Below are positions 9,186 through 17,957 of a stretch of 64,000 nucleotides of DNA, one piece after another (the first letter of the stretch is position 1; each line of letters starts with the position of its first letter). This DNA comes from Proteobacteria bacterium DTSAM18. Lineage in GTDB: Bacteria > Myxococcota_A > UBA796 > GCA-2862545. The DNA is taken from positions 1 to 64,000 of the forward strand of contig JARACJ010000008.1 in NCBI GenBank assembly GCA_028767165.1. Reading direction: 5' to 3'. The translations under genes and the position numbers were made by a program. The notes beneath the pieces are model-generated. The model did not search any database and was not told the origin of the DNA. It worked only from the letters and a program-made list of their open reading frames with translations.

Positions 9186-9816
9186 CCCAGCCTCCCTCGA
9201 CAAGATCCAGATACCGCCTCACAAGTCGCATTTCTGTAGCGGCGCCGTCTTCGACGTCTCTCGCGACCCACACCACTGCACGTTGATGTTCCTCACCCGG
9301 AACCACTTGCGGGGCAGCAACCTGCTGAATCACCGCAAGCCCCTTCAGGCGTACCCCAAGCTCAACCTGCATGTCTTCCACATCGTCCAACAGCGTCGTG
9401 TCCAGGTGGATCAGGCACGGCGACTCCTCACAGTGGATGACCACGCCCTCGCTGCCCCAATCACGGGCCCAGGCATTCAACTCCGTCACCCAGGCGGGCT
9501 TCTCGGAAGAAGCCCAAGGTCTATGAACATAGCCAAGCCCCTGCTCAAGTGAGGTGACCTGGCCTTGGAGCTCGTCGCGTTCCTCGATGAGTTCTGCACA
9601 AGCGGCTTGTTCCATCGTCACGCCAGATTCCGTACGGGGCGGTGCCACTGGCGGCGACCCAACGGTCGACGCCAGACCGGGCTCGGATGTGATCCCAGGC
9701 AGGGCATCGACCCGAAACCAGACCGACACGCCGTTGAGTAGAGCCACCCCGACGCCAGTGCCCACCAGGAACACCGTGACCTGCTTGCGATGAATGCGGG
9801 GACCAACCACGCTCAT
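9172..9816 (-). CDS. Membrane-anchored coiled-coil protein with CxxxPC motif, paralogue B
   Basis: A 214-aa protein with a transmembrane segment at about residues 13-33, a Pro/Ser-rich linker, a short coiled coil ('CAELIEERDELQGQVTSLEQ') and a domain containing 'HCEESPCLIHLD'. The ATG at 9816 has an excellent GGGAGGA site. It overlaps paralogue A and begins 13 bp after the Cys-rich gene, so all three are likely one mRNA. Similar short envelope proteins with a Cys-x(3-4)-Pro-Cys core occur in myxobacteria, but none that I know has an assigned role. Confidence 0.75.
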   Translation of the reverse strand: MSVVGPRIHRKQVTVFLVGTGVGVALLNGVSVWFRVDALPGITSEPGLASTVGSPPVAPPRTESGVTMEQAACAELIEERDELQGQVTSLEQGLGYVHRPWASSEKPAWVTELNAWARDWGSEGVVIHCEESPCLIHLDTTLLDDVEDMQVELGVRLKGLAVIQQVAAPQVVPGEEHQRAVVWVARDVEDGAATEMRLVRRYLDLVEGGWGVAD

Positions 9817-9829
9817 TCCTCCCTGGAAG

Positions 9830-10129
9830 TCACCACTGCGAGGGGTCTGGACTGGGGAACAGGGGCAGACCCCAGTCGAACTCCCACCAGTCGGCCTCAG
9901 AAGCTGGCACACACCAGCAATGTTCCACGATCTCGTAGGTGTCGCATCCCTCGACCACCACAGGTGGACATAACGAAGGCACGGTACACTCAGGGTCTGG
10001 TACGAGGATCAACTGGCAGCCCACCCCTTGCTCGAGGCTCTCACAGATCTCTTCTTCTCCAAAAAGGCAAGATCCCTGATTTCCAACGGCCGACGTGTGC
10101 AGGAACCATACAATCATCCACGAGAACAT
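9830..10129 (-). CDS. Small secreted cysteine-rich protein
   Basis: A 99-aa product with a short hydrophobic N-terminus ('MFSWMIVWFLHTSA') and eight cysteines in the next 55 residues, then an acidic, Trp-rich tail. The even number of cysteines suggests disulfide bonding outside the cytoplasm. GGGAGGT lies five bases before the ATG, which supports a real gene. It heads the operon with the two CxxxPC paralogues, so the three products may act together. No family recognised. Confidence 0.65.
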   Translation of the reverse strand: MFSWMIVWFLHTSAVGNQGSCLFGEEEICESLEQGVGCQLILVPDPECTVPSLCPPVVVEGCDTYEIVEHCWCVPASEADWWEFDWGLPLFPSPDPSQW

Positions 10130-10208
10130 CCGGACCTCCCAGGACTCGACCGCTGCTCAAGATCAGTCGAAGTACTGAAATGGCTACGCTCGAAGCCCAG
10201 GAACCATC

Positions 10209-10309
10209 GCATGTTTTTTTTTGCACGCGTCAAGTCACGCTGAACAACGGGCAGCGGCGCCCACGAGTCGAATTCCTCATGACCCTACATTTCCCTCGGA
10301 CGTGACCCC
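10209..10309 (+). other. Upstream region of thpR with T8 tract
   Basis: The stretch between the Cys-rich operon and thpR holds a run of eight to nine T residues at about 10213-10221 and little else. I see no hairpin in front of the T run, so it is not called a terminator. It may be promoter DNA for thpR. Confidence 0.3.
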
Positions 10310-10867
10310 ATGCGCCCGAACTGGTTCATCGGCCTGCAGGTTCCTCCGGATCCCTGGTTCCCCCCCCTGCCGGATCCGCCCTCCGGGGTCCGCATGTTCC
10401 ACCCGGGCGACCTGCACATGACGGTCGCCTTCCTCGGTGGCGTCGATGAGACGGCGGCCCACCGGGCCATGCAGGCCATCACCTGGCCCACCGGCCCCCT
10501 CGACGTGACCCTCGGGCCGGTGGAGGCCTTCGGGCGGGGCACGGCCCTGTCCGTCACGCTCGACCAGGGCCGCGACGACGTGGCCGACGCCATCGCGGCG
10601 GTCCGCGATGCCGCCCTCGAGGCCGCGGGCGTCAGGCCCGACACCCGGGAGGTACGCCCGCACTGCACCCTCGCCCGCGTCCAGCGCAAGGCCAGCCGGA
10701 ACCAGCGGGACGCGGCCCAGGACTGGAGGAAGGCACTTCCCACTGCCGGCACCCCGGTCCGCATCGACCACCTCGTCCTCTACACCTGGTCCCTCGACCG
10801 CCGGGCGCGGCTGTTCCGGGTGGTCCGACGGCGGCCCCTCCGGGGGATCTCCACGGAAGATGCATGA
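10310..10867 (+). CDS. thpR: RNA 2',3'-cyclic phosphodiesterase (2H family)
   Basis: The 185-aa protein has the two HxTx motifs that define 2H phosphoesterases: 'HMTVAFLG' (His36, Thr38) and 'HCTLARV' (His118, Thr120), spaced as in ThpR. Enzymes of this family open 2',3'-cyclic phosphates on RNA ends and can reversibly join tRNA halves in vitro. The start at 10310 matches the family N-terminus. The stop codon lies 47 bp before the next start, so the downstream gene is probably cotranscribed. Confidence 0.9.
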   Translation: MRPNWFIGLQVPPDPWFPPLPDPPSGVRMFHPGDLHMTVAFLGGVDETAAHRAMQAITWPTGPLDVTLGPVEAFGRGTALSVTLDQGRDDVADAIAAVRDAALEAAGVRPDTREVRPHCTLARVQRKASRNQRDAAQDWRKALPTAGTPVRIDHLVLYTWSLDRRARLFRVVRRRPLRGISTEDA

Positions 10868-10914
10868 CAACCTCCCCCTCCGGCGTACGCTTGTCGTGCC
10901 CGGAAGGAGGTTCC

Positions 10915-11550
10915 ATGTCCCGCGTCCCGATGCTCCACCTCGCTGCCACCGCCGTCTTCACTGCCACCGTCGTGTGGCAGACCGTCGAGACCCGTTCCCT
11001 CGCCCAGCGCCTCGAGGCGCTCGAATCGTCCGTGCCGGCGAAGGCGGGCCAGGAACGTCCAGCGCCTGCCCTGGCCCGACGCCACGCCGAGGGCTTGAAC
11101 CCGACATCCTCCCAGGCCCTCGCCCAGGCAGACGCCCCCTCTGGTGGGGCGGACCAGGTGGCCGACGACGCCGAGCCGGAGGCCATCCAGGCCGCCATCG
11201 ACGAGGCCGTCGAGCGCAAGGCCGAGGAGAAGCGGGTGAGCGAGCAGGAACAGTGGGTGCAACGCTCCGCGGAGGGCATCGAGTACCAGCTCGAGAAGCT
11301 CGCCGAGGAACACGGCTTCGACGAGGCGGCAGTCGCCCGGGCCCGGGAGCTGTTCGTCGACGTGCTCTACGACTCCGTGAGCCTGCGTGAGGCGATGGAG
11401 CACGACGAGCTCACGGTCAAGGAGGCCATCGTCGAAGGCAACACGATGCGCCGACAGCTGCGAGACGACCTGGTGGACACCATCGGCGAGGAGGCCACCG
11501 AGAAGCTGGGGTGGACCATCCGGCCGGGCAAGGGGTGGGCCGACGACTGA
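10915..11550 (+). CDS. Membrane-anchored, acidic coiled-coil protein
   Basis: A 211-aa protein with a probable N-terminal anchor ('LHLAATAVFTATVVW'), a short coiled coil ('LAQRLEALESS'), an Ala/Pro/Asp-rich linker and a highly charged helical C-terminal half. The ATG at 10915 has a strong GGAAGGAGG site four bases upstream. No family recognised. It resembles the envelope heptad-repeat proteins common in myxobacteria, an impression rather than a homology claim. Confidence 0.75.
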   Translation: MSRVPMLHLAATAVFTATVVWQTVETRSLAQRLEALESSVPAKAGQERPAPALARRHAEGLNPTSSQALAQADAPSGGADQVADDAEPEAIQAAIDEAVERKAEEKRVSEQEQWVQRSAEGIEYQLEKLAEEHGFDEAAVARARELFVDVLYDSVSLREAMEHDELTVKEAIVEGNTMRRQLRDDLVDTIGEEATEKLGWTIRPGKGWADD

Positions 11551-11641
11551 GGCGTGCAGCAAGAGGACACGTACAATCCACAAGACAGGCAGGCTTCTCG
11601 AAGGTGTATCATCCGTCGGTACTCAAGTCCGGACCGCCACC

Positions 11642-12400
11642 ATGCCCCACACGAAACAGAAGCCGAACCTCAAACGCAAGCACCACCAGATCAGCCAGCC
11701 CACGGACTGGCAGCCCCACCGAAACGACACCGAGCGCCGCCAGCAGCGCGCGAACGCCCTCACCGGCTATGGCGTCGGTACCCGCGAAGACGACGACCAC
11801 CGTCCCTTCAAGAGGCGCAAGCCCAGCGAGAGCAAGCGGAACTACCTCGGTCGGTTTCGCGACGAGCTCCCCGGGTTCTCCCAGCAGCAGCGCATGCAGC
11901 TGCTGCCCGTGAGTGGCATCAAGTACAAGGGCGATCCCTCGATCGCCGGCGATCACAGCCCCGCCATCTCCACGGTCAACAAGGTCAAGAGCAGGGAATT
12001 CGGCATCAGCGGCCGGTCGTCGTTCCAGGGTGGCTACACGCAGTCCATGGGCGAGAACGACATCCCCACCTTCCAGTTCGACACCCCGGAATTCCAGCAC
12101 GACAACGGCCGCAGGAGCGACCGGGGCGCCTCGGCCCACAGCTACCTGACCACCCTTCGCGACATGAACCACGCCGGCGAGGCCGACCGGTTCGACGACA
12201 TGGCGTCCCTGCTCGACGCCACCGAGCAGGCCTACTCCCCCTACGACGCGCGAGGCGACATCCAGCTGCCCGATCATGCGCCGCCCAAGTCGCACATCCA
12301 CCCGCCGGGCAAGCCGGATCAGAGGCTCACGTCCCACGGCGTGCAGCCGTTCATCGGCCAGAAGATCATCAACAAGTGGTACAAGGACCAGCTCGGCTGA
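11642..12400 (+). CDS. Hypothetical basic protein, unknown
   Basis: This 252-aa product begins with a Lys/His/Gln-rich stretch and is rich in Gln, Asp, His and Arg throughout; it is hydrophilic with no signal or membrane segment. The frame is preferred because its composition looks protein-like while the overlapping frames are Arg/Pro shadows. There is no clear ribosome binding site before the ATG at 11642. No motif is recognised. It ends 21 bp from the converging cation-efflux gene. Confidence 0.6.
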   Translation: MPHTKQKPNLKRKHHQISQPTDWQPHRNDTERRQQRANALTGYGVGTREDDDHRPFKRRKPSESKRNYLGRFRDELPGFSQQQRMQLLPVSGIKYKGDPSIAGDHSPAISTVNKVKSREFGISGRSSFQGGYTQSMGENDIPTFQFDTPEFQHDNGRRSDRGASAHSYLTTLRDMNHAGEADRFDDMASLLDATEQAYSPYDARGDIQLPDHAPPKSHIHPPGKPDQRLTSHGVQPFIGQKIINKWYKDQLG

Positions 12401-12421
12401 TCGGCTCCCCACGCGTGGGCT

Positions 12422-13414
12422 TCACTCCGGCGTCTCCAGCCGCAACGCCTCGTCGAAGGGCTCCGCCCAGCGGATCTCCCGGGTGAAGATGACGTCGACG
12501 TCGAGATCGGCGGCCACGGAGCGGACCTCCCGCACCATGTCCGCCCGGAGCCGATCGAGGGCCGCCAGGGTCCACCCGCGCTCCGGTCCGAGTACGACGA
12601 CCACGTGCACGTACCGGTAGCGACCGGTCTGCATCATGCGGACCACGGCCTCCCGGTGGGGCACCTCCGACAGGACCTCCGCAAGGGTCTCCCGCACCTC
12701 CTCCTGCAGCTCCTCGGTGGGCGGCGCGCTCAACAGTCCGCGGATGCCTCGCATGATGATGCCCCCGAGGGACGGGATCACCCCGAGGACCATCACCACC
12801 ACGACCGCCGGGTCGACGAAGGGCGCCCAGATCTCGAGGGGCCCGCCCTCCATCCACCGGAGCACGCCGAAGGCGACCAGCACGGCCACCGACAGCACGC
12901 CATCGAGGAGCCAGCCCCGGGCCTCCACCCGCAACATCGGCGAGCGGGTGTGACGCCAGGCCGACCACAGCAGCATGCCGAGTCCCAGACAGCCGGCCGA
13001 CACCACGGCGGCGTACAGCAGGGCCGGTCCGGACGCCACCGGCTGCCCCCCCTCGAAGATCGACTGCACGGCCGATGCCAGGGCCAGCAGACACAGCACC
13101 GTCCACAGGATGCCCTTGGCCACGTTCAGCAGGGGCTCGAACCCCACGTAGCCGAGCTGGTAGCGCTCGTCGTCGGGTCGGTGGACCTGGCCCAGCACCC
13201 ACAGCGTGAGCAGGCCCATGGCCACGGAGACCAGCGAGAAGAGCCCATCCAGCAGGACGGCCCGTGAGCCGCTGAGGAAGGCGAAGCCGAACCCGAGCGC
13301 GGCCATGGTGCCCGAGCCCAACAGGGAGAACTGAAGGGCGCGTCGTTCGCGCTTTGTCGGCCCCTGTGCACCGGACCCCACGACATCTCCAATCGCCCAC
13401 CAGTGGGCGTCCAT
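12422..13414 (-). CDS. Cation diffusion facilitator-family transporter
   Basis: A 330-aa membrane protein with about six transmembrane helices and a cytoplasmic C-terminal domain, the CDF layout. 'LLDGLFSLV' in helix 2 and 'GWLLDGVLS' in helix 5 are the two Asp-bearing metal sites. The usual HxxxD histidine is absent, so the transported ion (Zn, Fe, Mn or another) cannot be predicted. CDF proteins export divalent metal ions in exchange for protons. Confidence 0.85.
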   Translation of the reverse strand: MDAHWWAIGDVVGSGAQGPTKRERRALQFSLLGSGTMAALGFGFAFLSGSRAVLLDGLFSLVSVAMGLLTLWVLGQVHRPDDERYQLGYVGFEPLLNVAKGILWTVLCLLALASAVQSIFEGGQPVASGPALLYAAVVSAGCLGLGMLLWSAWRHTRSPMLRVEARGWLLDGVLSVAVLVAFGVLRWMEGGPLEIWAPFVDPAVVVVMVLGVIPSLGGIIMRGIRGLLSAPPTEELQEEVRETLAEVLSEVPHREAVVRMMQTGRYRYVHVVVVLGPERGWTLAALDRLRADMVREVRSVAADLDVDVIFTREIRWAEPFDEALRLETPE

Positions 13415-13444
13415 TCCCTGGTTCGGCCCAACACGCCGAAAGCT

Positions 13445-14074
13445 TCAGTCTCGCTCGCCACCACGGATCACGCCCGCCGCGATGAGCGCGAGGCCGCCCC
13501 AGTAGGTGAGCATGACCAGCAGACGCTCCGCGGGGAGCGGCGTGATGAAGCGGTTGATGGCGATCATGGAGTCCGAGACACCGAAGCTCACGGCGCCCGC
13601 GAAGCACAGCAACGCGCCGGCCTGGGGCATCCGGGCGGCCGCACGCCACATCATCGTGCAGATGACCGCGATGTAGGCCACGACCGGGCCGGCCATCTCG
13701 CCGGCGTTGGGCAGGACCCAGGCCGCCGCACCGACGGCCCAGGCGACGAAGGGGGCCGACAGGCCGGGACGCATGCCGCGGCCGGTGCGCAGGAACGCCA
13801 CGATGAACAGGATGTGGCCGACCAGGAAGGCGGCGAGCCCGAAGACGAACAGATCGGCCGTGGGCCACGCAAGGAGCAGATCCCCGAGGGCGCACAGCAG
13901 GAAGCCGATGCCCATGGGGCGCAGCATCGGCGGCCTGGCGTCACGCCAGACCCAGGCGGCGAGGCACAGCGTGGGGATGACCTTGAGGATCAGCCGGAGC
14001 CATGGGTCAGCGGGCCATCCCGACAGGTAGAGGGCGGCGAAGGAGGTACCGAGGAGCAGCAGGGTGCGGTTCAT
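13445..14074 (-). CDS. YhhN-family membrane protein (lysoplasmalogenase-like)
   Basis: A 209-aa protein with about eight hydrophobic helices and the family landmarks 'CALGDLLLA', 'FLVGHILFIV' and 'GVSDSMIAINRF'. Animal members (TMEM86) hydrolyse the vinyl-ether bond of lysoplasmalogen; bacterial YhhN proteins are mostly uncharacterised. The size and conserved Asp positions fit. It lies 30 bp upstream of the CDF gene on the same strand, so cotranscription is possible. Confidence 0.85.
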   Translation of the reverse strand: MNRTLLLLGTSFAALYLSGWPADPWLRLILKVIPTLCLAAWVWRDARPPMLRPMGIGFLLCALGDLLLAWPTADLFVFGLAAFLVGHILFIVAFLRTGRGMRPGLSAPFVAWAVGAAAWVLPNAGEMAGPVVAYIAVICTMMWRAAARMPQAGALLCFAGAVSFGVSDSMIAINRFITPLPAERLLVMLTYWGGLALIAAGVIRGGERD

Positions 14075-14129
14075 GGGGGCATCCTAGAGGAAGGGACCCG
14101 CTGACTCCAGCGCCTGCGGGCGCGATGCC

Positions 14130-15152
14130 TCAGTCCGTGACGGTGCCTTCCCGCCCCTGCCCGCTCCGCTGGTGCCGCCGAAGGTGCTCCTCCATGGCGG
14201 CGATCACCCCTTCGACGAAGTCCACGCCGTACAGCTTGTTGGCCGCGCCGAGGCCCCCGGGGGCGAAGACGTTGACCTCCACCACGTGCCTTCCGACGAT
14301 GTCCAGCCCCACCAGGAACAGGCGATCCTCCCGGAGCATGGGCCCCACCGCCTGCAGCACCGCCCTCACCTCGTCCGACAGGTGCACGGCCTCGGCCTGG
14401 GCGCCCAGGTGCAGGTTGCTGCGGAATTCCCCCGGAGGTGGCACCCTTCTGATGGCTGCAACCTGACCATCCACCATCAGCGGCCTGCCATCCACCAGCA
14501 GGATCCGGATGTCCCCCTCGGGCGCCGTCGGCAGGTAGGCCTGCAGCATCACCGGCCCCTGGGAGACCAGGTTCTGCACCAGCGTCGCCAGGTTGCGATC
14601 GGTGTGGCCTTCGAGGAAGTACACGTCCCGTCCCTGGGTGCCCCCGAGGGGCTTGATCACACCGGGTCCGTCGATCTTCTGCAGGAAGGCCCGTGCCGTC
14701 TCGACCGCGTTGGTGACGATGGTGGGCGGCACCGTCCAGCTCGGGAAGTGGCTCAGGTACAGCTTGGTCGCGGCCTTGCGCAGGGCCGCGGGCTCGTTGA
14801 GCACGAGTCCGCCCCCTTCCCGGTAGCGCTGCAGCATGTACAGGGCGGCCTGGTGCTGTTCGAGCCGTTCGTCCTTGCCGGGGCTGGTCCGGATGAACAC
14901 CACGTCGATCCGGTCGCCCTCCACCACGGCGGCGGACAGGCCCGGCAGTCCCTCCCGCACCTCGTGGACGTCCTCGAACTCCGGCAGGTGCACGGCGCGG
15001 AACCTCACCTCGTCCTGCTCGAGCAGCTCCACCCCATCCACCGGACACACCCACACGTCGTGCCCCCTGCGCTGCAGCCCCAGCAGGAGCTCGCAGGTGG
15101 TCCACGCCCCCACGACGGAGGACAGGTGGTTGAGCAGGACGAGCGCGCGCAT
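14130..15152 (-). CDS. GshB/RimK-like ATP-grasp ligase
   Basis: A 340-aa protein with canonical ATP-grasp order: Lys167 and glycine-rich loop 'KPLGGTQGRDV', 'DIRILLVDG' (Asp214, Arg216) and the metal-binding 'EVN' at 292-294, plus a GshB-like 'FRSNLHLGA'. Such enzymes form amide bonds through an acyl phosphate. True glutathione synthetase is possible, but no gshA is nearby and the neighbours suggest a different peptide or metabolite. The ATG at 15152 shares one base with the stop of the upstream gene (TGATG). Last gene of a three-gene operon. Confidence 0.85.
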   Translation of the reverse strand: MRALVLLNHLSSVVGAWTTCELLLGLQRRGHDVWVCPVDGVELLEQDEVRFRAVHLPEFEDVHEVREGLPGLSAAVVEGDRIDVVFIRTSPGKDERLEQHQAALYMLQRYREGGGLVLNEPAALRKAATKLYLSHFPSWTVPPTIVTNAVETARAFLQKIDGPGVIKPLGGTQGRDVYFLEGHTDRNLATLVQNLVSQGPVMLQAYLPTAPEGDIRILLVDGRPLMVDGQVAAIRRVPPPGEFRSNLHLGAQAEAVHLSDEVRAVLQAVGPMLREDRLFLVGLDIVGRHVVEVNVFAPGGLGAANKLYGVDFVEGVIAAMEEHLRRHQRSGQGREGTVTD

Positions 15153-16144
15153 CACTTCACGTGCATCAACGGGCTGTCATCGGCGGCGATGGTGCCCAGG
15201 TGGAGGATTCTCGCGCCCGTCGAGGCCACCGGATCGACGCTGTGGCCGATGACGATGCCGTCATGGGGCGCATGGTAGCTGTGGATGAGATCGCCGAAGG
15301 GGTCGACCAGGCGCGCGACGTCCTCGCCGCACTTCACCTTGTCCGTGACCTTCGGCACCACCGTGAGCAGGCCGCCGTGCTGGGTGTACAGCCACTCCGA
15401 CCGCTCGCAGATCACGGGGTTGCCCTGGATGCGCAGGTGGGGCCTGTGAGGCACCATGTCCCACGCCTCCAGCACGGCGCGCAGGCCCTTGGCGGTGCGG
15501 TTGATCAGGGCCGTCTGGAAGCGGCTCGGGTTGCCGATCTCCACGGTCACCGCGGGGATGCCCGCCGCTGCCGCCGCGCCCCTGAGGGTGCCGTCGGAGG
15601 GTGGGTTGTGCACGATGATCTGCGGCCGCTGCAGCAGCGCCATGCGGCGGGTCTCGAGGTGCATCATGTCGGCGCGCACGTACAGGCTGTTCACGCGGCC
15701 GAAGCTCGCCGTGTGCAGATCGAGCAGGATGTCGAAGTGCTTGATCAGGCGGTTGAACACGCGCCAGGCATAGACCACGCTCTCGCGGCCCGTCGCTCGT
15801 CCGGGGAAGATGTGGTTCAGGTCGGTGCCGTCGTCGGTCCGCCTGCGCCGCATCAGCATCGACGGCACGTTCACCACCATCACGGCGGCGATGGTTCCCC
15901 GCAGCTTCTGCGGATCGATCATCTCGAACAGCTTGTGGATGGCCGGAATGCCGTTCACCTCGTTGCCGTGCACGGCCGCCGTGATGCCGCACACGGGGCC
16001 GGGCTCGGCGCCGCGCATGAGCATCACCGGCAGGCGGACGGGCTGTCCGAGACCGTCGTGGACGAGCTCGAGCCACTGCTTGCTGACCTCTCCCGGTGGA
16101 AACCGCTCGAGGATGAGGTCCCTCTCCCTGCGATCCTGGTTCAT
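15152..16144 (-). CDS. Succinylglutamate desuccinylase/aspartoacylase-like M14 hydrolase
   Basis: The 330-aa protein has the zinc triad expected of the family: His59 and Glu62 in 'AVHGNEVNG' and His144 in 'LLDLHTASFG'. A later 'TVEIGN' supplies a catalytic Glu candidate (about 202). Family members cleave N-acyl amino acids or peptide bonds. It is sandwiched between two ATP-grasp genes with ATGA and TGATG overlaps, so it should be made in fixed ratio with them. Similar triads of ATP-grasp and desuccinylase genes occur in bacterial amidoligase clusters of unknown product. Confidence 0.85.
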   Translation of the reverse strand: MNQDRRERDLILERFPPGEVSKQWLELVHDGLGQPVRLPVMLMRGAEPGPVCGITAAVHGNEVNGIPAIHKLFEMIDPQKLRGTIAAVMVVNVPSMLMRRRRTDDGTDLNHIFPGRATGRESVVYAWRVFNRLIKHFDILLDLHTASFGRVNSLYVRADMMHLETRRMALLQRPQIIVHNPPSDGTLRGAAAAAGIPAVTVEIGNPSRFQTALINRTAKGLRAVLEAWDMVPHRPHLRIQGNPVICERSEWLYTQHGGLLTVVPKVTDKVKCGEDVARLVDPFGDLIHSYHAPHDGIVIGHSVDPVASTGARILHLGTIAADDSPLMHVK

Positions 16145-17583
16145 GACAGCAACATCTCCTCCGCGAAGGCAGGGTCCGGGTTCAAGCCGAAGAACAGCTT
16201 GTCCTTGAAGACCTTCTTGTCATCCACGAGCTTGAGGGCGAGACGATCGATGGCGACGGCCGCCATGCAGGTCTGCAGGTAGGCCTCCGCGAGATCGTCG
16301 AGGCCGATGCCCAGGCGGTTGAAGTCCCGGATGTCGGCCATGAGCAGGCGTGAGGGCTCGGTGTCGAAGCCCTCCCGGGTCTTGATGGACAGGTTGGTCC
16401 CCAGCATGGACCAGGAGTCCGCTCCCTCGGGCAGGTCGTACACCAGGGGTTCGCGGGCCCTGCGGGCATACATGCCCACGGGCAGGAACCCCTCCATGCC
16501 GTTGACGATCATCATCCGCATGTCGGCCACGAAGATCTCGCCCCGGGCGTTGGGCACCGTGCCCACCTGGTACATGCGGCCGCCCCGGGTTCGGCTGGTC
16601 CACCCGTGGCCGCCGATCAGGCCCTGCACGATGAACCGTTCGTACTCGTGCTCGAGCTTCATGAACGCCTCGAGCTCCTTGTCGGAGGTGATCGTGTACA
16701 CCCCCTGCCCGGCATTGCTGTAGGGGTTCTTCACCACCGCGACGCCGCCCATGCGCTTGACCCACAGGGGCACTTCCGGCAGCGCCACGTCCCAGATGGT
16801 CTCCGGCGCCCGGATCTGCAGGCCGGTGTCGGCCATCTCCGCATTGAACAGATCGTAGGCCTTGCTGGCCAGCAGCTTGTTCCGCCCGCCCGCCAGGCAT
16901 GCGAGCACGGGGTTGTAGATCCAGGTCTTCGTGAGGGGCGGGATGCGGTTCCAGGGCTTCTGGGTGACGTAGCGGATCGCCGCCCGGATGGGATGCCACC
17001 GGTTCTTGTACTTCACATGCAGCACGCCCTTCTCGAACTTGCCGAACCGGTCCCACGAGTCCTTGAAGAAGGGGATCCAGAACACGCGCTTGCCCGTGAT
17101 CTCCGCCAGGGCGCGGGCGTACCCCACCGTCTCCATGGGGTTCTTGTCCGACAGCACCGCCAGGTCACCCTTGGGAAGGCCCTTCTGTGCATGCAGGTTG
17201 GGCAGGAAGCTGTTCTCGATGAGCACCCGGTAGCCGCCATACTCGTCGTTCTCGTCCCGCAGGGGCATCGACTTCTGCCCGGACGGGCAGCTGTTCGTCT
17301 CGACGATGACGTTGCGCTTCACGCCGTGCTCGTCGGTCACGGCGAACAGGTCGGCGCCCGCCCACCGCATCACCTGGGTGCGCGTGGTGAGCAGCTTGAG
17401 CACGGCGTCCCGATCCACCTCGGGGTGCATGTGGCTGTACCGCGCGGCGATGCGTTCGTTGCCCAGCGCGAGGAACCCCTTCACGAGGGGATGGAGCGAG
17501 GCGTTGGGCACACGCGGGTAGTAGTGATCCTCCACTTCGAAGGATCCAGGCATCACCTCCAGCACCTCCGGCTCCACTGCCAT
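16141..17583 (-). CDS. Probable circularly permuted ATP-grasp protein
   Basis: A 480-aa soluble protein. An ExN metal-site-like motif ('VETNSCPSGQKS', Glu95-Asn97) comes first, followed by a Lys and glycine-rich loop ('VVKNPYSNAGQGVYTI', Lys285) and 'ADMRMMIV' (352-360). Standard ATP-grasp enzymes have ExN last, so the order suggests circular permutation; this is inference from motif order. It heads the operon, with ATGA coupling to the M14 hydrolase. The ATG at 17583 is preceded by a G-rich site. The product of the pathway is unknown. Confidence 0.75.
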   Translation of the reverse strand: MAVEPEVLEVMPGSFEVEDHYYPRVPNASLHPLVKGFLALGNERIAARYSHMHPEVDRDAVLKLLTTRTQVMRWAGADLFAVTDEHGVKRNVIVETNSCPSGQKSMPLRDENDEYGGYRVLIENSFLPNLHAQKGLPKGDLAVLSDKNPMETVGYARALAEITGKRVFWIPFFKDSWDRFGKFEKGVLHVKYKNRWHPIRAAIRYVTQKPWNRIPPLTKTWIYNPVLACLAGGRNKLLASKAYDLFNAEMADTGLQIRAPETIWDVALPEVPLWVKRMGGVAVVKNPYSNAGQGVYTITSDKELEAFMKLEHEYERFIVQGLIGGHGWTSRTRGGRMYQVGTVPNARGEIFVADMRMMIVNGMEGFLPVGMYARRAREPLVYDLPEGADSWSMLGTNLSIKTREGFDTEPSRLLMADIRDFNRLGIGLDDLAEAYLQTCMAAVAIDRLALKLVDDKKVFKDKLFFGLNPDPAFAEEMLLS

Positions 17584-17957
17584 CGCGTCGTCCCCCTCAC
17601 GGATACGTCCTCATGTCCCAGCCCCCTCGACACACCCGGCGCCGAGGCAAGACGGGCCTGTTCGAGGCGCTCCCGTCCACGTCCTCGGGATCGGACCCTG
17701 TGCCGCGCACGGGCCCTGAGTCGGCGTTCCTGCGGGACCTCCCCCATACGGGCACCTACGCTGCGCACCGAGGGCCCCGGGCATCGTTTGATCACATCGT
17801 CATGACATTCCGCGCACCCGTTCGGTCACGTCGCCGGAAAGTGAGCCATCCAGGCGACGAACCACTGGCGGGCCCGACAGCGTGACGACGGCAGGTTTTT
17901 CGCCCTTGTACGGAAAACCACGGACGCTAGGATGCGTCAACACCGCATGGAGGTCCT
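17584..17957. other. Intergenic region with short conserved block
   Basis: Divergent promoter DNA between the ATP-grasp operon and the TSP3 protein. Bases 17650-17735 share two blocks with 31301-31363: GGCCTGTTCG and ACGGGCCC(T/G)GAGTCG(G/T)CGTTC. A 90-codon frame at 17613-17885 (+) covers the block but lacks a good ribosome binding site and has Arg/Pro-rich shadow composition, so it is not called as a gene. Confidence 0.4.

Noticed and set aside
10213-10221. Rho-independent terminator at the T8 tract upstream of thpR
   Set aside because: No GC hairpin precedes the T run on either strand.
14130-15152. Naming the GshB-like ligase as glutathione synthetase
   Set aside because: Motifs fit the superfamily, but the operon partners and the lack of gshA nearby do not support a firm assignment.
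17613-17885. 90-codon plus-strand frame containing the conserved block
   Set aside because: No ribosome binding site, Arg/Pro-rich, and the matching region at 31.3 kb has no start codon before the block. Kept only as an intergenic observation.
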